Shown here in pieces: positions 37,576 to 48,699 of a stretch of 64,000 bases of DNA. Source of the stretch: Streptococcus oralis Uo5 (GTDB lineage Bacteria > Bacillota > Bacilli > Lactobacillales > Streptococcaceae). The stretch is taken from the NCBI RefSeq assembly GCF_000253155.1, contig NC_015291.1:1459001-1523000 (forward strand), written 5' to 3'. Each line of letters starts with the position of its first letter. The first letter of the stretch is position 1. A program made the position numbers and the translations under genes. The notes beneath the pieces were generated by a model. It was given only the letters and a program-made list of their open reading frames with translations. It ran no database searches and was not told the origin of the DNA.

Positions 37576-38892
37576 CTATTCTGATATCTTGCGAAATTGG
37601 CTAATGAAGAATCCATCACTTCCATACAATTCTGGAGTAATCAGGATACAGCCATCTTTCAGGATATCTTTACATTCGTGTTCTAGTTTAACCTGCTCGA
37701 ACTCGGGATGACTTTCTAAAAACGCCTCAACGACTTGAAAGTTCTCCTCAGAGACAATAGTACAGGTACTATACGTTATTATACCACCTTTTCGTAGTGT
37801 TTGACAAACACTACCTAATATTTCCAGCTGAATTTCCTGTAAGGAGGTGAAATCTGCCGTTTCTTTATTGTATTTGATGTCTGGTTTGCGACGTAAAAGT
37901 CCAATCCCAGAACAGGGAGCATCTACCAAAATCTTATCAAAAGAGTCCCGACCAAAAAACTCATGCACTTTTCTAGCATCCAATTTTTTCGTTTGCACTC
38001 GATCTGCCACACCTAAGCGCTCCACATTTTCTTGGATCAAGTCCAACTTATGGTCATACAAGTCCAGAGCAGTAACCTGACCTGTCCTGAGATACGAAGC
38101 CATATGGGCTGTTTTCCCACCTGGAGCGGCACAGGCATCCAGGACTTGTTCATCACCTTGTAGATCAAGAGTCGGAGCAACCAGTTGACTGGACTCGTCT
38201 TGGATGGTAATGGCCCCTTCAAAAAACAAATCATGTCCTGCAAAGTGGCCTTGCTCCTTGACCAGACCAGTGGAAGCCAAAGGAGAATCAGTCGCCTCTA
38301 ACACGGCTTTGATTTCCTCTTTTCGACTCAAGTCAGTCACCCGGATGCTAGCTTTGTTGCGCACCAAGAGACTTTTAAAGATGGCTTGTGCTCGCTCTTC
38401 ACCGTATTCTTCCTTGAGCTTAGATACTAGCCAAACTGGGAGAGAATAGGCAATGGAATCACGCTTATTTTTGCGTTTGATAGTTGCAATATCTGGCCAC
38501 CCTTCTCGCAAGATACGACGAAGGACAGCGTTGACCAATTTTTCACTGCCTTTTTTACGTGCTTTAGCTATTTCCACTGCTTCATTGACCACAGCGTGAT
38601 TAGGAATCTTATCCAGATACCGAAGTTGGTAGGCGCTAAGAAGGAGCAGGATATAGAGCCAGTTATCAAGCTTATCCCGGTCTTCGATAAAGTGGGATAG
38701 GTACCATTCCAGAGTCAGTTTACGGGCTACCGTTCCATAGACAATCTCCGTCACCAAGCCCTTGTCTGGTGCTGAGAGTTGACTCCCCTTGAGGTGTTTG
38801 TTTAAGGCAATATTGGAGTATGCTTGGTTGACAAAAACATCCTCTAACACTGCTAGAGCTAGATTTCTTGCCGTTTCTACTTTAGTCACCAA
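37576..38892 (-). CDS. rsmB: 16S rRNA (cytosine-967-C5)-methyltransferase
   Basis: Methylates C967 of 16S rRNA. An N-terminal NusB-like domain is followed by a SAM-dependent Rossmann domain with [15 protein letters not shown], the catalytic Cys in [16 protein letters not shown] and [11 protein letters not shown]. At 438 residues it is full length. It overlaps the end of fmt by 11 bases and precedes phpP, the order seen across streptococci (fmt-rsmB-phpP-stkP). Confidence 0.95.
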   Translation of the reverse strand: MVTKVETARNLALAVLEDVFVNQAYSNIALNKHLKGSQLSAPDKGLVTEIVYGTVARKLTLEWYLSHFIEDRDKLDNWLYILLLLSAYQLRYLDKIPNHAVVNEAVEIAKARKKGSEKLVNAVLRRILREGWPDIATIKRKNKRDSIAYSLPVWLVSKLKEEYGEERAQAIFKSLLVRNKASIRVTDLSRKEEIKAVLEATDSPLASTGLVKEQGHFAGHDLFFEGAITIQDESSQLVAPTLDLQGDEQVLDACAAPGGKTAHMASYLRTGQVTALDLYDHKLDLIQENVERLGVADRVQTKKLDARKVHEFFGRDSFDKILVDAPCSGIGLLRRKPDIKYNKETADFTSLQEIQLEILGSVCQTLRKGGIITYSTCTIVSEENFQVVEAFLESHPEFEQVKLEHECKDILKDGCILITPELYGSDGFFISQFRKISE

Positions 38893-39817
38893 ATCGTTCT
38901 CCTACAGTCAATGTCCGTCCAACTCCGTTGAGGAAGGAAGCAATGTCCATCTTAGGCTTACCTGCTGGCTGCACTTGCTTGAGAGATAAAGCTCCTTCAG
39001 CAGTTGCAACAATCAATTCCTTTTTGCCAATAGAGAGGATTTCACCCGGAGAACCCTGACCTTCTACTGGCAGGGCTTCATAAATCTTAAAGCGGTCGCC
39101 CTTAAGGAAAGTATGGGCAACAGGCCACGGATTCATCCCACGGATTTGGTTGAAGAGTTGGCGATTGGTTTTAGTCCAATCAAGTTTCTCTTCTTCTGGC
39201 TTAATATTTGGCGAGAAAGTGACTTGACTAGAATCTTGTGGTTCAGGTTTGATCTCCCCAGTAATATAACCAGGAAGTGTGTCCAAAAGCAAGTCCCGAC
39301 CAACAATCGCTAATTTTTCAAACAAGGTACCGACATTGTCCTCATCTGTGATGGGAATACTGCGACGGGAAATCATGTCTCCGGCATCCATTTCCTTAAC
39401 CATTTCCATAATGGTCACACCAGCTTCCTCATCCCCTTGAATCAGGGCATAATGAATAGGAGCTCCACCACGGTGTTTTGGAAGAAGGGAGGCGTGAACG
39501 TTGACCGCAAAGTCCATGCTATCAAGGAGTTTACTTGGGAGAAATTGCCCAAAAGCAGCAGTGATAATCCCATCAGCTCCTAGCTTCATAATGTCTTCCA
39601 TCTCTGGACTTCCAGATAATTTTTCAGGTTGGTAGATAGGAAGACCTGCTTCTTTGGCAGCCTGCTTGACTGGGGTTTCTTGGATGACTTTTTTACGGCC
39701 GACAGCGCGGTCTGGCTGGGTCACAACAGCTAGGATCTCGTAACGGTCGTCTGATAACAACCCCTTCAAAACTGTCGCTGAAAAGTCGGGTGTCCCCATA
39801 AAGATTAGTTTTGTCAT
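38882..39817 (-). CDS. fmt: methionyl-tRNA formyltransferase
   Basis: Formylates initiator Met-tRNA using 10-formyl-THF. The 311 residues show the N-terminal [14 protein letters not shown], the catalytic [17 protein letters not shown], and a C-terminal OB-like tRNA-binding domain. It lies between priA and rsmB in the conserved minus-strand cluster, with GAAGGAGAAG before its start. Confidence 0.97.
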   Translation of the reverse strand: MTKLIFMGTPDFSATVLKGLLSDDRYEILAVVTQPDRAVGRKKVIQETPVKQAAKEAGLPIYQPEKLSGSPEMEDIMKLGADGIITAAFGQFLPSKLLDSMDFAVNVHASLLPKHRGGAPIHYALIQGDEEAGVTIMEMVKEMDAGDMISRRSIPITDEDNVGTLFEKLAIVGRDLLLDTLPGYITGEIKPEPQDSSQVTFSPNIKPEEEKLDWTKTNRQLFNQIRGMNPWPVAHTFLKGDRFKIYEALPVEGQGSPGEILSIGKKELIVATAEGALSLKQVQPAGKPKMDIASFLNGVGRTLTVGERFGD

Positions 39818-39829
39818 TTCTTCTCCTTC

Positions 39830-42226
39830 TTATAAAAACTGCTGCGGTTCGTGGTCAATGCTGAGACGAAGCTCGCTATTTTCCCGTTCTTGAGTCAAGG
39901 CCAAGACCTGGTTGAGGGTTGGGCCCAGCTCATCTTCTAAACGGTATTTAATCAAAATCTGGTAATGATAAAGGTTGTGGGTACGGGCGATGGGTTTTGG
40001 CGTTGGTCCAAGGATTTTACTAGTTTCCGATAAACCTGAGCGCAAAATTCCCATAACTTCATAGGCACGTTTGACAACCTCTTCTTCTTTCTTGTGAGAG
40101 AGAGTAATCCCAATCGTGAAATAATAAGGTGGGTAGCCAAGTTGGCGTCTGATGCCCATTTCATAAGTGTAGAAGCCTTCATAATCCTGTTCCTTGGCAA
40201 AACGAATGGCATAGTGCTCAGGATTGTAAGACTGGATCAAGACCTGACCAGCTTTTTCCGCTCGACCTGCCCGACCGGCCACCTGAGTTAAGAGTTGGAA
40301 GGTTCTCTCAGAAGAACGGAAATCAGGCAGATTCAAGGCCGTGTCTGCATTGAGCACTCCGACTAGGGTCACATTTGGAAAATCCAAGCCCTTGGCAATC
40401 ATCTGAGTTCCCAGCAAGATATCTGCTTCCCCTCGGCCAAACTGGTCAAGAAGAGCTTGGTGACTACCCTTCCTGCGGGTCGTATCAACATCCATCCGCA
40501 GAATGCGGGCCTGAGGAAAAAGCTCTGCTAGCTCATCGTAGGCTTTCTGAGTCCCTGTACCGTAGTAGCGAATACTGCGACTCTGACAGTTGGGACAGAC
40601 ATGAGGAATCCCCTTCGAAAAGCCACAGTAATGGCAGTTCATGGTCTTGGTATCCATGTGGAGAGTCAGAGAAATATCACAGTTGGGACAAGTATCCACA
40701 GTCCCACACTCCCTACACATAACAAAGCTAGAATAACCCCGACGGTTGAGCATGAGGACTACCTGCTCTTTTTTATCCAAACGGTCTTGGATGGCCTCTA
40801 GCAAAGGAGGGGTAAAGTTTGATGTCTCATTCTGCCCGATATAGTCACGAAAGTCAATTACTTGAACCTCGGGTATCGTAGCCATAGGATTGGCTCGTTG
40901 GGTCAGGCGTAAGTGTTGATAGACACCTTTGCCAGCCCGCGCACGGCTTTCTAAGCTCGGTGTTGCCGAACCAAGGACTAGGGCCGCTCGATTGTACTGG
41001 GCCCGTAGAATGGCGACCTCTCTAGCATGATAACGGGGATTGCTGTCTTGCTTGTAGCTGGCTTCATGCTCTTCATCGATAATCATGACACCTAGATTTT
41101 TCAAAGGTGCAAAGATAGCTGATCGAGCGCCAACAACAACTTGGGCATCGCCGCGTTCGACCTTACGCCATTCATCGTACTTTTCACCATTAGACAAGCC
41201 TGAGTGAAGGATGGCTACTTTCTCGCCGAAACGAGCAATAAAACGCTCCGTCATCTGTGGCGTCAGGGAAATCTCAGGCACCAGCAAAATGGCTGTCTTA
41301 CCCTTGTCCAAGGCTCCTTGGATAATCTGCAAGTAAACCTCCGTTTTCCCACTTCCTGTAATCCCTTGAAGGAGAAATGGAGGCTGTTGACTGCCAATAG
41401 CACTGACAACGGCATCACGCGCCTGTCTTTGTTCAGGATTCAATTCCAAAGGTCTACTTGCTTCAATGCCTTCAAAATAAGCAGCTGAGCGTTGCACTTC
41501 CTTTTGGACTATAGACACAGCACCTTGTTCCACAAAGAAGTTGACTTGCTCGCGTGAGTAGGACTCTAACAAGCTAGCCAGAGGAGCACTTTCTGCATGA
41601 GCAAGCAAATAGTCTCTTAGTTCTACTTTTTTCTTGGCACGCGCAGAAATCTCAATACCTTCTAACTGCTCAACATGGACCTCATACCACGACTGGGTCT
41701 TGACTTTCTTTTGATCGACTGCCTGGTATTCTAAGCGGAGCAGACCTTTTCTAGTCAAACGCATCATTTCTGCCTGTTTGGCAAGGTCTAGAGAAGAAAA
41801 GGCTAGCGAATCTTCTGAACCAAACAAGCGCTCTTTGTCTTGCCGACTCAGACCTTCCAGAGGATAAAGAATCTTATCATAACTGGAGTTTAAAAATCCC
41901 GGCAACATGGCTTTTAGAATGGAGATTTTGTAAGAAAAGACAGACTTACGTAGCTCCTCAGCTAGCCAGAGTTGCTCCTGGGTCAAGACTGGAGAAAAGT
42001 CTAGCACCTCCGCAATCTCTTTCAAGTCCTGATCAGCCACTTCTTCATCCGATTGGGACTCCAAGCCCAACACAATCCCTTGGATCAAACGATTGCCCTT
42101 GCCGAAGGGGACATGGACCCGCATACCGGCTTCCAGCATCTCTACAAATTCCTCAGGAACCTTGTAGCTATAGGGCTGGTCCGTCTGCATCAGGGGAACA
42201 TCCACGATAATCTTTGCGATAGCCAT
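39830..42226 (-). CDS. priA: primosomal replication protein N' (PriA helicase)
   Basis: Restarts stalled replication forks. The 798 residues have an N-terminal DNA-binding domain, Walker A GITGSGKTEVY, DEEH box (IIDEEHEASYKQ), the zinc-binding cluster (CRECGTVDTCPNCDISL, CHYCG, CPNCQS) and the helicase C-terminal part with QVAGRAGRAEKAG. AGGAGGTGAG precedes the start. It follows rpoZ and gmk in the cluster. Confidence 0.97.
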   Translation of the reverse strand: MAIAKIIVDVPLMQTDQPYSYKVPEEFVEMLEAGMRVHVPFGKGNRLIQGIVLGLESQSDEEVADQDLKEIAEVLDFSPVLTQEQLWLAEELRKSVFSYKISILKAMLPGFLNSSYDKILYPLEGLSRQDKERLFGSEDSLAFSSLDLAKQAEMMRLTRKGLLRLEYQAVDQKKVKTQSWYEVHVEQLEGIEISARAKKKVELRDYLLAHAESAPLASLLESYSREQVNFFVEQGAVSIVQKEVQRSAAYFEGIEASRPLELNPEQRQARDAVVSAIGSQQPPFLLQGITGSGKTEVYLQIIQGALDKGKTAILLVPEISLTPQMTERFIARFGEKVAILHSGLSNGEKYDEWRKVERGDAQVVVGARSAIFAPLKNLGVMIIDEEHEASYKQDSNPRYHAREVAILRAQYNRAALVLGSATPSLESRARAGKGVYQHLRLTQRANPMATIPEVQVIDFRDYIGQNETSNFTPPLLEAIQDRLDKKEQVVLMLNRRGYSSFVMCRECGTVDTCPNCDISLTLHMDTKTMNCHYCGFSKGIPHVCPNCQSRSIRYYGTGTQKAYDELAELFPQARILRMDVDTTRRKGSHQALLDQFGRGEADILLGTQMIAKGLDFPNVTLVGVLNADTALNLPDFRSSERTFQLLTQVAGRAGRAEKAGQVLIQSYNPEHYAIRFAKEQDYEGFYTYEMGIRRQLGYPPYYFTIGITLSHKKEEEVVKRAYEVMGILRSGLSETSKILGPTPKPIARTHNLYHYQILIKYRLEDELGPTLNQVLALTQERENSELRLSIDHEPQQFL

Positions 42227-42291
42227 TCTCTCACCTCCTTCTTGTCAGTAAATTCTTGCAATAGAAAAAATAAGATTGAGTCCCCCCAACC

Positions 42292-42606
42292 TTAAATTTT
42301 TTCACCATCTTCTTTTTCTTTAGCGATTTGCTCTTTGATTTTCTTTTCTTCTTCTTCTCTGCGGCGTTTTTCTTCTTCGATACGGAGACGAACCGCTTCA
42401 CGTTTTCCTTCTGGATCTGGGTGAATGGTTACATTTCCAGACTCGATTTCTTCTAAAGCACGAAGAGTTGATTTTTCAGACTTAAACTCTTGAGTTGCTG
42501 GCGCTCCTGCTTCTAGTTCGTGGGCACGCTTTGCTTCCAAGATTACGAGTGAATATTTTGATGGTACCTTGTCTAGCAAGGTATCAATAGAGGGTTTTAA
42601 CATCAT
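42292..42606 (-). CDS. rpoZ: RNA polymerase omega subunit
   Basis: Small RNA polymerase subunit aiding beta' assembly. The 104 residues start [20 protein letters not shown] and contain [14 protein letters not shown], the omega signature; the C-terminus is a long charged helix of Glu, Lys and Arg, usual in streptococci. It lies 24 bases downstream of gmk, the classic gmk-rpoZ-priA order. Confidence 0.96.
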   Translation of the reverse strand: MMLKPSIDTLLDKVPSKYSLVILEAKRAHELEAGAPATQEFKSEKSTLRALEEIESGNVTIHPDPEGKREAVRLRIEEEKRRREEEEKKIKEQIAKEKEDGEKI

Positions 42607-42630
42607 TTGCTTGTACCTGTTTCCTATAGT

Positions 42631-43323
<693 letters not shown>

Positions 43324-43356
43324 TTATCCTTCTACAGTCTTTCTATCTAGTGTAAC

Positions 43357-43386
43357 AAAAAAGCAGTAATATTTCAACTGCTCTTT
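43357..43386 (-). terminator. terminator after rny
   Basis: On the minus strand AGCAGT and ACTGCT pair around nine bases and run into TTTTTT, just after the rny stop. Confidence 0.7.
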
Positions 43387-43391
43387 CTTAT

Positions 43392-45005
43392 TTATTTAGC
43401 ATAATCTACTGCACGGAGTTCGCGAATCACGGTTACCTTGATATTTCCTGGGTAATCGAGATTGTTTTCAATTTTCTCACGAACTTTGTGAGCCAAGATT
43501 GTGACTTTGTCGTCCTTGATTTGTCCTGGATTAACCATGATACGGATTTCACGACCTGCTTGAAGGGCAAAGCTATTTTGCACTCCTTCAAAGCCATTGG
43601 CGATTTCTTCCAAATCATGGAGACGCTTGATGTAGCTTTCAAGAGATTCACTACGAGCACCTGGACGCGCTGCACTCAAGGCATCTGCTGCAGCAACGAT
43701 CACTGCAATGACGCTTTCAGCTTCGACATCGCCGTGGTGGCTAGCAATGGTATTCACCACAACTGGGTGTTCCTTGTACTTACGAGCCAATTCCGTACCA
43801 ATCTCAACGTGGCTACCTTCAACCTCGCGGTCAATAGCTTTCCCGATATCGTGAAGGAATCCAGCACGACGGGCAAGAGCTGCATTTTCACCAAGTTCGC
43901 TGGCGATGATACCAGATAGCTTAGCAACCTCAATTGAATGACGCAAGACATTTTGTCCATAAGAAGTACGGAACTGCAAACGTCCCATGATCTTCATCAA
44001 GTCTGGATGAAGGTTTGGCGCACCAATCTCATAGGCAGCAGCCTCACCGTATTCACGGATTTTATTGTCAATCTCCTGACGGTTTTTCTCCACCAACTCC
44101 TCGATACGAGCTGGGTGGATACGGCCATCCTTGAGCAACATTTCCATGGTCATACGAGCAATTTCACGACGAATCGGATCAAATCCTGACAAGGTCACCA
44201 CTTCCGGTGTATCGTCAATAATCACATCGACCCCTGTCAAACTTTCAAAGGTACGAATATTGCGACCTTCGCGTCCGATAATGCGTCCCTTCATGGTATC
44301 ATCTGGTAGGTGAACTGTCGAGTTTGTTGACTCTGCTACATAGTCACCAGCGATACGTTGCATAGCCTGAACCAAGATATCTTTCGCAATCTTGTCTGAA
44401 CGTTCCTTCACCTCTTGCTCTGCCTCACGAATGCGGCTAGCAATTTCCTTGGTCAAGTTTTCCTCTGTCTGAGCCAAGATAATATCTCGAGCCTCAGTTT
44501 GGGAAAGGGAGCCGATACGTTCAAGTTCAGCTTCTTTTTGTCTTTCGACTTCCTCTAATTGCTCTTCACGTGCATCAAGGTTTTTTGCTCTATCAGAAAT
44601 ACTTTGTTCTTTTTGTTCAAGTGTTTTTTCTTTGTTCGTCAAATTGTCGTCCTTACGGTCAAGGCTCGTAGCTCTCTCCGTCAAACGACTTTCAATTTGC
44701 TTGAGCTCCTGACGTTCTGACTTAAATTCAGCGTCCACTTCTTCACGGTATTTTCTGGCTTCCTCTTTGGCCTCCAATAGTGCTTCTTTTTTAAGAGACT
44801 TGCTTTCGCTCTTGGCTTCATTTAGTAATAAATCCGCTTCGCGCTCAGCTTGTCCTCGTAAATTAGTTGCTTCTTGTTCAGCATTTAGAAGCATCAACTC
44901 TGCAGCCTCTTGAGATGATTTCATCTTAGCTGAGATGCTGACATATCCAATGACTAAACCAATGATGACGGCAAAAACAGCAATCGCAATGGTCATGATT
45001 TCCAT
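43392..45005 (-). CDS. rny: ribonuclease Y
   Basis: Membrane-anchored endoribonuclease starting mRNA decay. The 537 residues show an N-terminal membrane helix ([17 protein letters not shown]), a long coiled coil of Glu/Lys-rich sequence to about 210, a KH domain ([15 protein letters not shown]) and an HD domain with [10 protein letters not shown] and SHHGD. Gene length and order fit the family. It precedes gmk with a terminator between. Confidence 0.96.
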   Translation of the reverse strand: MEIMTIAIAVFAVIIGLVIGYVSISAKMKSSQEAAELMLLNAEQEATNLRGQAEREADLLLNEAKSESKSLKKEALLEAKEEARKYREEVDAEFKSERQELKQIESRLTERATSLDRKDDNLTNKEKTLEQKEQSISDRAKNLDAREEQLEEVERQKEAELERIGSLSQTEARDIILAQTEENLTKEIASRIREAEQEVKERSDKIAKDILVQAMQRIAGDYVAESTNSTVHLPDDTMKGRIIGREGRNIRTFESLTGVDVIIDDTPEVVTLSGFDPIRREIARMTMEMLLKDGRIHPARIEELVEKNRQEIDNKIREYGEAAAYEIGAPNLHPDLMKIMGRLQFRTSYGQNVLRHSIEVAKLSGIIASELGENAALARRAGFLHDIGKAIDREVEGSHVEIGTELARKYKEHPVVVNTIASHHGDVEAESVIAVIVAAADALSAARPGARSESLESYIKRLHDLEEIANGFEGVQNSFALQAGREIRIMVNPGQIKDDKVTILAHKVREKIENNLDYPGNIKVTVIRELRAVDYAK

Positions 45006-45084
45006 GTTTTTACCTCATTAAATTTGTTTATTGAATGACATACATTCCTTAATATTCTATCATAAAAAAGGAATTTAAACAAAC

Positions 45085-46635
45085 CTAATTTAAATAGTTT
45101 CTATATCTTTTTCGAGGATCTTTTTCGAAAAATTCTTTTGCTTTTTTATATTCTAATTTTTCGCAACGATATCCTTTGGAAATTTCAAATTCAAGATCGA
45201 TATTTTGGTTATATTCATATCCCAAGGTTCTTAACTCTTCTATCTCCGAACCTTTTTTCCACAAAAAATATAACAATCTTTTAAAATAACGCATCTTTCT
45301 TTTAATATTTTTAATAACATTTTCCGAGTAAGTACTAGAATATTTCTCTTTTAGAATCACTTTATCAATCTTATACTGATAAAGCTCACTCTCCAAGATA
45401 TTATACAGATATTCCATATCTAAATTTATTGGTTTATCCTCAAAATATTTCACAAGTGACATAAGTACACTCTCTGTTTCCTCGCGACCATTCATCCAAT
45501 TGATGATGTAGTCTGCTTTCTCATTATCAGTTATATTTGAAAGTTCTTCTAATGACTTCTGGAACTCTCTTAAACTTGGTTTTTTAACTTTTGAATTATT
45601 ATTTTTATCTTCTAAAACTCTCTCATCTATATCTACATAATAAATTTTATAAATTAGCGATAAAATTTTTCCAAGATCATCATCTCTCAATTTACTCTTT
45701 TTCAAGATGTTATCTATAACTTCTTCTGTAGATGCCATTCGATTTTGGTTTAGCTTAAATTTACTATCAATGAGATTTTTCTTTGTTGATTTTATTTCCT
45801 CACTATTTAAAATTACAATAATTTTAAACCTTTTATTCTCAGAAAGATAGTCAATATAACCCAATAAATCATTGTAATCTGAAGGGCTATCTGATGTTTC
45901 TGCATATGAAATCCGTTCAAAATCATCAAAAATAATGATAGAATCTCGCTTCATCAAATCCGTTCCAACTGTTTTAAAGAACCATTTAAAAACTCCTCCA
46001 ACAAGTGGAATAAAGTCCAAATTTCCGAGTATGGATTGTTTTTCTATTTCATTAATCAATATTTTCTCGGCTTGCTCTCTTGTTTTTATCCCAAAGCAGG
46101 AAATATAGTAGATTTCTTTCTTTTTATAAATTTGATTTTCAAAAAACGTCTTTATAAAAAATGTTTTCCCACTCCCCCAAGAACCATCCAACCAGAAGAC
46201 ATTATGAATAGAATCTGAACTATTTAAAAACTCCACCAGATGAGTTTGATAAGGATAGTCATCCAAGTCATATTCTGGAAATAGCTCTGGGTTTAGTTTC
46301 TTATAACTAACTTTTTTAAATATTATGTCTAAAAACCAGAACAGTATTGTTGGTATAGTCAGTGCTAACAATATTATTACACGATTCACATACAAAATTG
46401 AAATAATATCTTTTAAAAAATTATAATTAGACACAAATTTATAAATAGGTAAAGCAAAGCGTTTAAATTGTTCAATCTCAAGTGCAAGATACAGTACCCA
46501 TATACTAGCTATAAATATTTTGTACCACTCAACGACTCTAACATTACTACTCCATGATGGCCTTTGAAATGGATATTTCAGTAGCTGTTTAAAATTCAGA
46601 AAAAAATTAAGAATCCTCGTCATTATATTTTTCAT
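45085..46635 (-). CDS. KAP-type P-loop NTPase with N-terminal membrane segments
   Basis: A 516-residue protein. Two hydrophobic hairpin regions near 35-53 and 80-108 are followed by a P-loop NTPase domain with Walker A GSWGSGKTFF (about 150-160) and Walker B IIIFDDFERI; the rest is AT-rich, Lys/Glu/Asn-rich helical sequence. This is the KAP-family layout, where the ATPase is tethered to the membrane. The gene stands alone between rny and yoeB with lower GC than its neighbours, pointing to horizontal acquisition. GGGG precedes the ATG, and an extended -10 lies upstream. KAP proteins occur in some defence systems, but no partner gene is seen. Confidence 0.75.
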   Translation of the reverse strand: MKNIMTRILNFFLNFKQLLKYPFQRPSWSSNVRVVEWYKIFIASIWVLYLALEIEQFKRFALPIYKFVSNYNFLKDIISILYVNRVIILLALTIPTILFWFLDIIFKKVSYKKLNPELFPEYDLDDYPYQTHLVEFLNSSDSIHNVFWLDGSWGSGKTFFIKTFFENQIYKKKEIYYISCFGIKTREQAEKILINEIEKQSILGNLDFIPLVGGVFKWFFKTVGTDLMKRDSIIIFDDFERISYAETSDSPSDYNDLLGYIDYLSENKRFKIIVILNSEEIKSTKKNLIDSKFKLNQNRMASTEEVIDNILKKSKLRDDDLGKILSLIYKIYYVDIDERVLEDKNNNSKVKKPSLREFQKSLEELSNITDNEKADYIINWMNGREETESVLMSLVKYFEDKPINLDMEYLYNILESELYQYKIDKVILKEKYSSTYSENVIKNIKRKMRYFKRLLYFLWKKGSEIEELRTLGYEYNQNIDLEFEISKGYRCEKLEYKKAKEFFEKDPRKRYRNYLN

Positions 46636-46664
46636 ATATACCCCTTTTAATCCATATTATCATG

Positions 46665-46673
46665 ATTATACCA
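46665..46673 (-). promoter_or_regulatory. extended -10 of the KAP NTPase gene
   Basis: TGGTATAAT on the minus strand, 30 bases before the start codon. No good -35 is visible. The remaining bases up to yoeB are AT-rich with nothing recognisable. Confidence 0.55.
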
Positions 46674-46813
46674 CAAAATAAGAGTTATTAAGCGGATTCA
46701 AGGGGCAAGAACTTAGTTATTATACTAAAATTTTTCACTGGATTTTTAACTTAGGAAATCTGTAATTTTCCAAAAAATTTCATCTTAAATCTATCAAATA
46801 AAATCCCTAAAAT

Positions 46814-46840
46814 AAAAAAGCCTACCCTTCAGTAGACTTA
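46814..46840 (-). terminator. terminator after yoeB
   Basis: On the minus strand AGTCTAC and GTAGGCT pair around TGAAGG, then TTTTTT. The TAA of yoeB is part of the structure. Nearly the same sequence follows tmcAL at 47565. Confidence 0.75.
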
Positions 46841-47092
46841 GTAATGATCTTTGAAGGACAAGAAAGCCACGCTATCCCCAACTATCATATAAATCAAGCG
46901 ATTTTCTGCATCAATGCGCCGTGACCAGGCTCCTTGATAATCATACTTGAGCGGTTCTGGTTTCCCCATTCCTACAAAAGGATCGCGTTGAATATCTTTG
47001 ATTAATTTATTGATTCTTTTTAATGTCTTCTTATCTTGGTTTTGCCAATAGCAATAATCTGCCCAGGCATCTTCTGTAAACTTGAGCAGCAT
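46838..47092 (-). CDS. yoeB: toxin YoeB
   Basis: RelE-superfamily mRNA endonuclease acting on ribosomes, 84 residues. The sequence WADYCYWQNQDKKTLKRIN, the PFVGMGKPEPLKYDYQG turn, and the catalytic C-terminus ENRLIYMIV with SFKDHY match YoeB of pneumococcus and E. coli. It lies 3 bases downstream of its antitoxin gene. Ends at a terminator. Confidence 0.95.
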   Translation of the reverse strand: MLLKFTEDAWADYCYWQNQDKKTLKRINKLIKDIQRDPFVGMGKPEPLKYDYQGAWSRRIDAENRLIYMIVGDSVAFLSFKDHY

Positions 47093-47095
47093 TTC

Positions 47096-47350
47096 TCACT
47101 CCTCAATCACATGTACCTGAGTGCTTCCAGCACGAACTTGAGCCATTCCTCGCAAGACCTTGTCAGAAAGTTCCTTATTTTGAGCGATTCTCAGGGTTTC
47201 CTGAATACTGTCCCATTCGCTCTTTGAAAGGACTACAATATCCTCATCTGGATTTTTATTGACCACCGTCAAAGGCTCAAATTCATCGTTTACCTTCTTC
47301 ATGTAGTCCTTTAAATGATTTCGGAATGTTGAGTAAAGAACTGCTTCCAT
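47096..47350 (-). CDS. yefM: antitoxin YefM
   Basis: Antitoxin and autorepressor paired with YoeB. The 84 residues from the ATG at 47350 begin MEAVLYSTFRNHLKDYMKKV, then the Phd/YefM fold (VVLSKSEWDSIQETL) and a C-terminal toxin-binding segment. GAGG lies seven bases before this ATG; further ATGs two and thirteen codons upstream are less well placed. A promoter with CTGACA and TATAAT 17 bases apart lies upstream, and beyond it a BOX element. Confidence 0.93.
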   Translation of the reverse strand: MEAVLYSTFRNHLKDYMKKVNDEFEPLTVVNKNPDEDIVVLSKSEWDSIQETLRIAQNKELSDKVLRGMAQVRAGSTQVHVIEE

Positions 47351-47380
47351 AACCATACCTCGTTTTACCTCTTTTCCACT

Positions 47381-47409
47381 ATTATACACGAAAAGAAAAA
47401 AATTGTCAG
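47381..47409 (-). promoter_or_regulatory. yefM-yoeB promoter
   Basis: On the minus strand CTGACA (47404-47409) and TATAAT (47381-47386) are 17 bases apart. The start codon is 31 bases further on. Confidence 0.7.
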
Positions 47410-47441
47410 GAACTTGTACAAAATTTTCTTTTCCATCTATT

Positions 47442-47548
47442 TATACTCAATGAAAATCAAAGAGCAAACTAGGAAACTAGCCGCAGGCTGTACTTGAGTA
47501 CGGCAAGGCGACGTTGACGCGGTTTGAATTTGATTTTCGAAGAGTATT
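47442..47548 (-). repeat. BOX element (A and C modules)
   Basis: About 107 bp with ends TATACTCAATGAAAATC and the inverted ATTTTCGAAGAGTAT. It contains GGCAAGGCGACGTTGACG, which is one base off the classical BOX-A primer sequence. boxA (about 59 bp) and boxC (about 50 bp) are present and boxB is missing. BOX elements are typical of S. pneumoniae, S. mitis and S. oralis. In pneumococcus a BOX upstream of yefM-yoeB is reported to add a promoter. Confidence 0.9.
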
Positions 47549-47564
47549 ATTCGTAAAAAATCTC

Positions 47565-47591
47565 AAAAAGCCTACCTCCCAGTAGACTTAG
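47565..47591 (-). terminator. terminator after tmcAL
   Basis: AGTCTAC and GTAGGCT pair on the minus strand around TGGGAG, then TTTTT. It is a near copy of the yoeB terminator, and the tmcAL stop codon begins it. Confidence 0.7.
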
Positions 47592-48685
47592 TTTGTTTCT
47601 ATGCTAATCGGCACTCGACCAAAATTCTGCTCTGCTATACTTGGATTCCCTAGTCGGTAAATCTGGTCTGCTTTTTGGGTCATGGCATCCCAAGGTTCTT
47701 TACCGATTCGGCTGACTAATTGGACTTGGGCTTTCAGAGACTTTAGATGCTGTCTGCCTTTTTCGGTAAATCCTAGGACATGGATGCCCTTTGGCAAGTC
47801 ACTTTCTCTGGCCTGCACCAGGATATAGGTCAAGAGGCGTCTGACACGAGCCTTGGTGTAGCGTTTGGTAACAATCGCCTCGACCAATTCGTCAACAGAT
47901 TGGGCTGTTTTAATAGCCTCTTTGATGCGCACAGCCATTTCTTGATTGACCTGATAGATGGTCGTTAGGTCAGTATTTGACAAGATTTGATAGCGGAGCA
48001 AGGGAAAATAGTCATCCCAGCTCACCTTACAGGCCTGCTCAAAGAGGGTAACAGAGGGCATAAAGCGTTCTAAGAAATCTTTGTCTCTCTGGTGCTGACG
48101 AAGGGCTGTTGCAGAGGCAAAATCCACCTCCTTGTCCACAGAATGATAACCCGCTCCCTGACGCTGAATCGGCTCAAGCTTGATGTTTCGTCCTGCAACC
48201 GCCTTGGCATAGGCCAAAGCTAGAACATGATTGGGGGTATGGCCTGAAAAATCAAGACCTGCAAATTCCTTCCACATGGTTTGAGTTTTCTGGGGATAAG
48301 AGAGAGAATCAGGCAGATTTTCCACAAATTTCTCCATCTCAGTACCTTGCTCTGTGTATAAGTCAGCAATTTTCTGATAATCCAGAACTTCCTCTGTCCC
48401 GAAAGCTATGCTATCAATACCTAACCGCACCAAGATATCCACAGCCCCTTGACCGAAGAAATCTGCCGCCTGAACACTGACTAAAAAGGGCAATTCCACT
48501 ACCAGATCTGCTCCATTTTCAAGCGCCATCTGAGCCCGTGTCCACTTGTCCACGATAGCAGGCTCTCCACGCTGCATGAAATTCCCAGACATGGCAACGA
48601 TTTTCAGTCCCTTCGTCTGCTCAAGCAGGTATTTGTGGCCATTATGAAAAGGATTAAACTCCGCGATAATACCTGTGATGGTCAT
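47588..48685 (-). CDS. tmcAL: tRNA(Met) cytidine acetate ligase TmcAL (YlbM)
   Basis: ATP-dependent enzyme acetylating the wobble C34 of elongator tRNA-Met. The 365 residues contain the nucleotidyltransferase motif [26 protein letters not shown], and a C-terminal RNA-binding region. It was long annotated as a nucleotidyltransferase or YlbM. Start and length fit. It is followed by a BOX element and the yefM-yoeB locus. Confidence 0.92.
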   Translation of the reverse strand: MTITGIIAEFNPFHNGHKYLLEQTKGLKIVAMSGNFMQRGEPAIVDKWTRAQMALENGADLVVELPFLVSVQAADFFGQGAVDILVRLGIDSIAFGTEEVLDYQKIADLYTEQGTEMEKFVENLPDSLSYPQKTQTMWKEFAGLDFSGHTPNHVLALAYAKAVAGRNIKLEPIQRQGAGYHSVDKEVDFASATALRQHQRDKDFLERFMPSVTLFEQACKVSWDDYFPLLRYQILSNTDLTTIYQVNQEMAVRIKEAIKTAQSVDELVEAIVTKRYTKARVRRLLTYILVQARESDLPKGIHVLGFTEKGRQHLKSLKAQVQLVSRIGKEPWDAMTQKADQIYRLGNPSIAEQNFGRVPISIETN

Positions 48686-48699
48686 AATGTTCTCCCATT

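Noticed and set aside
43488-43919. 143-codon plus-strand frame in rny
   Set aside because: Antisense shadow of the HD domain of RNase Y.
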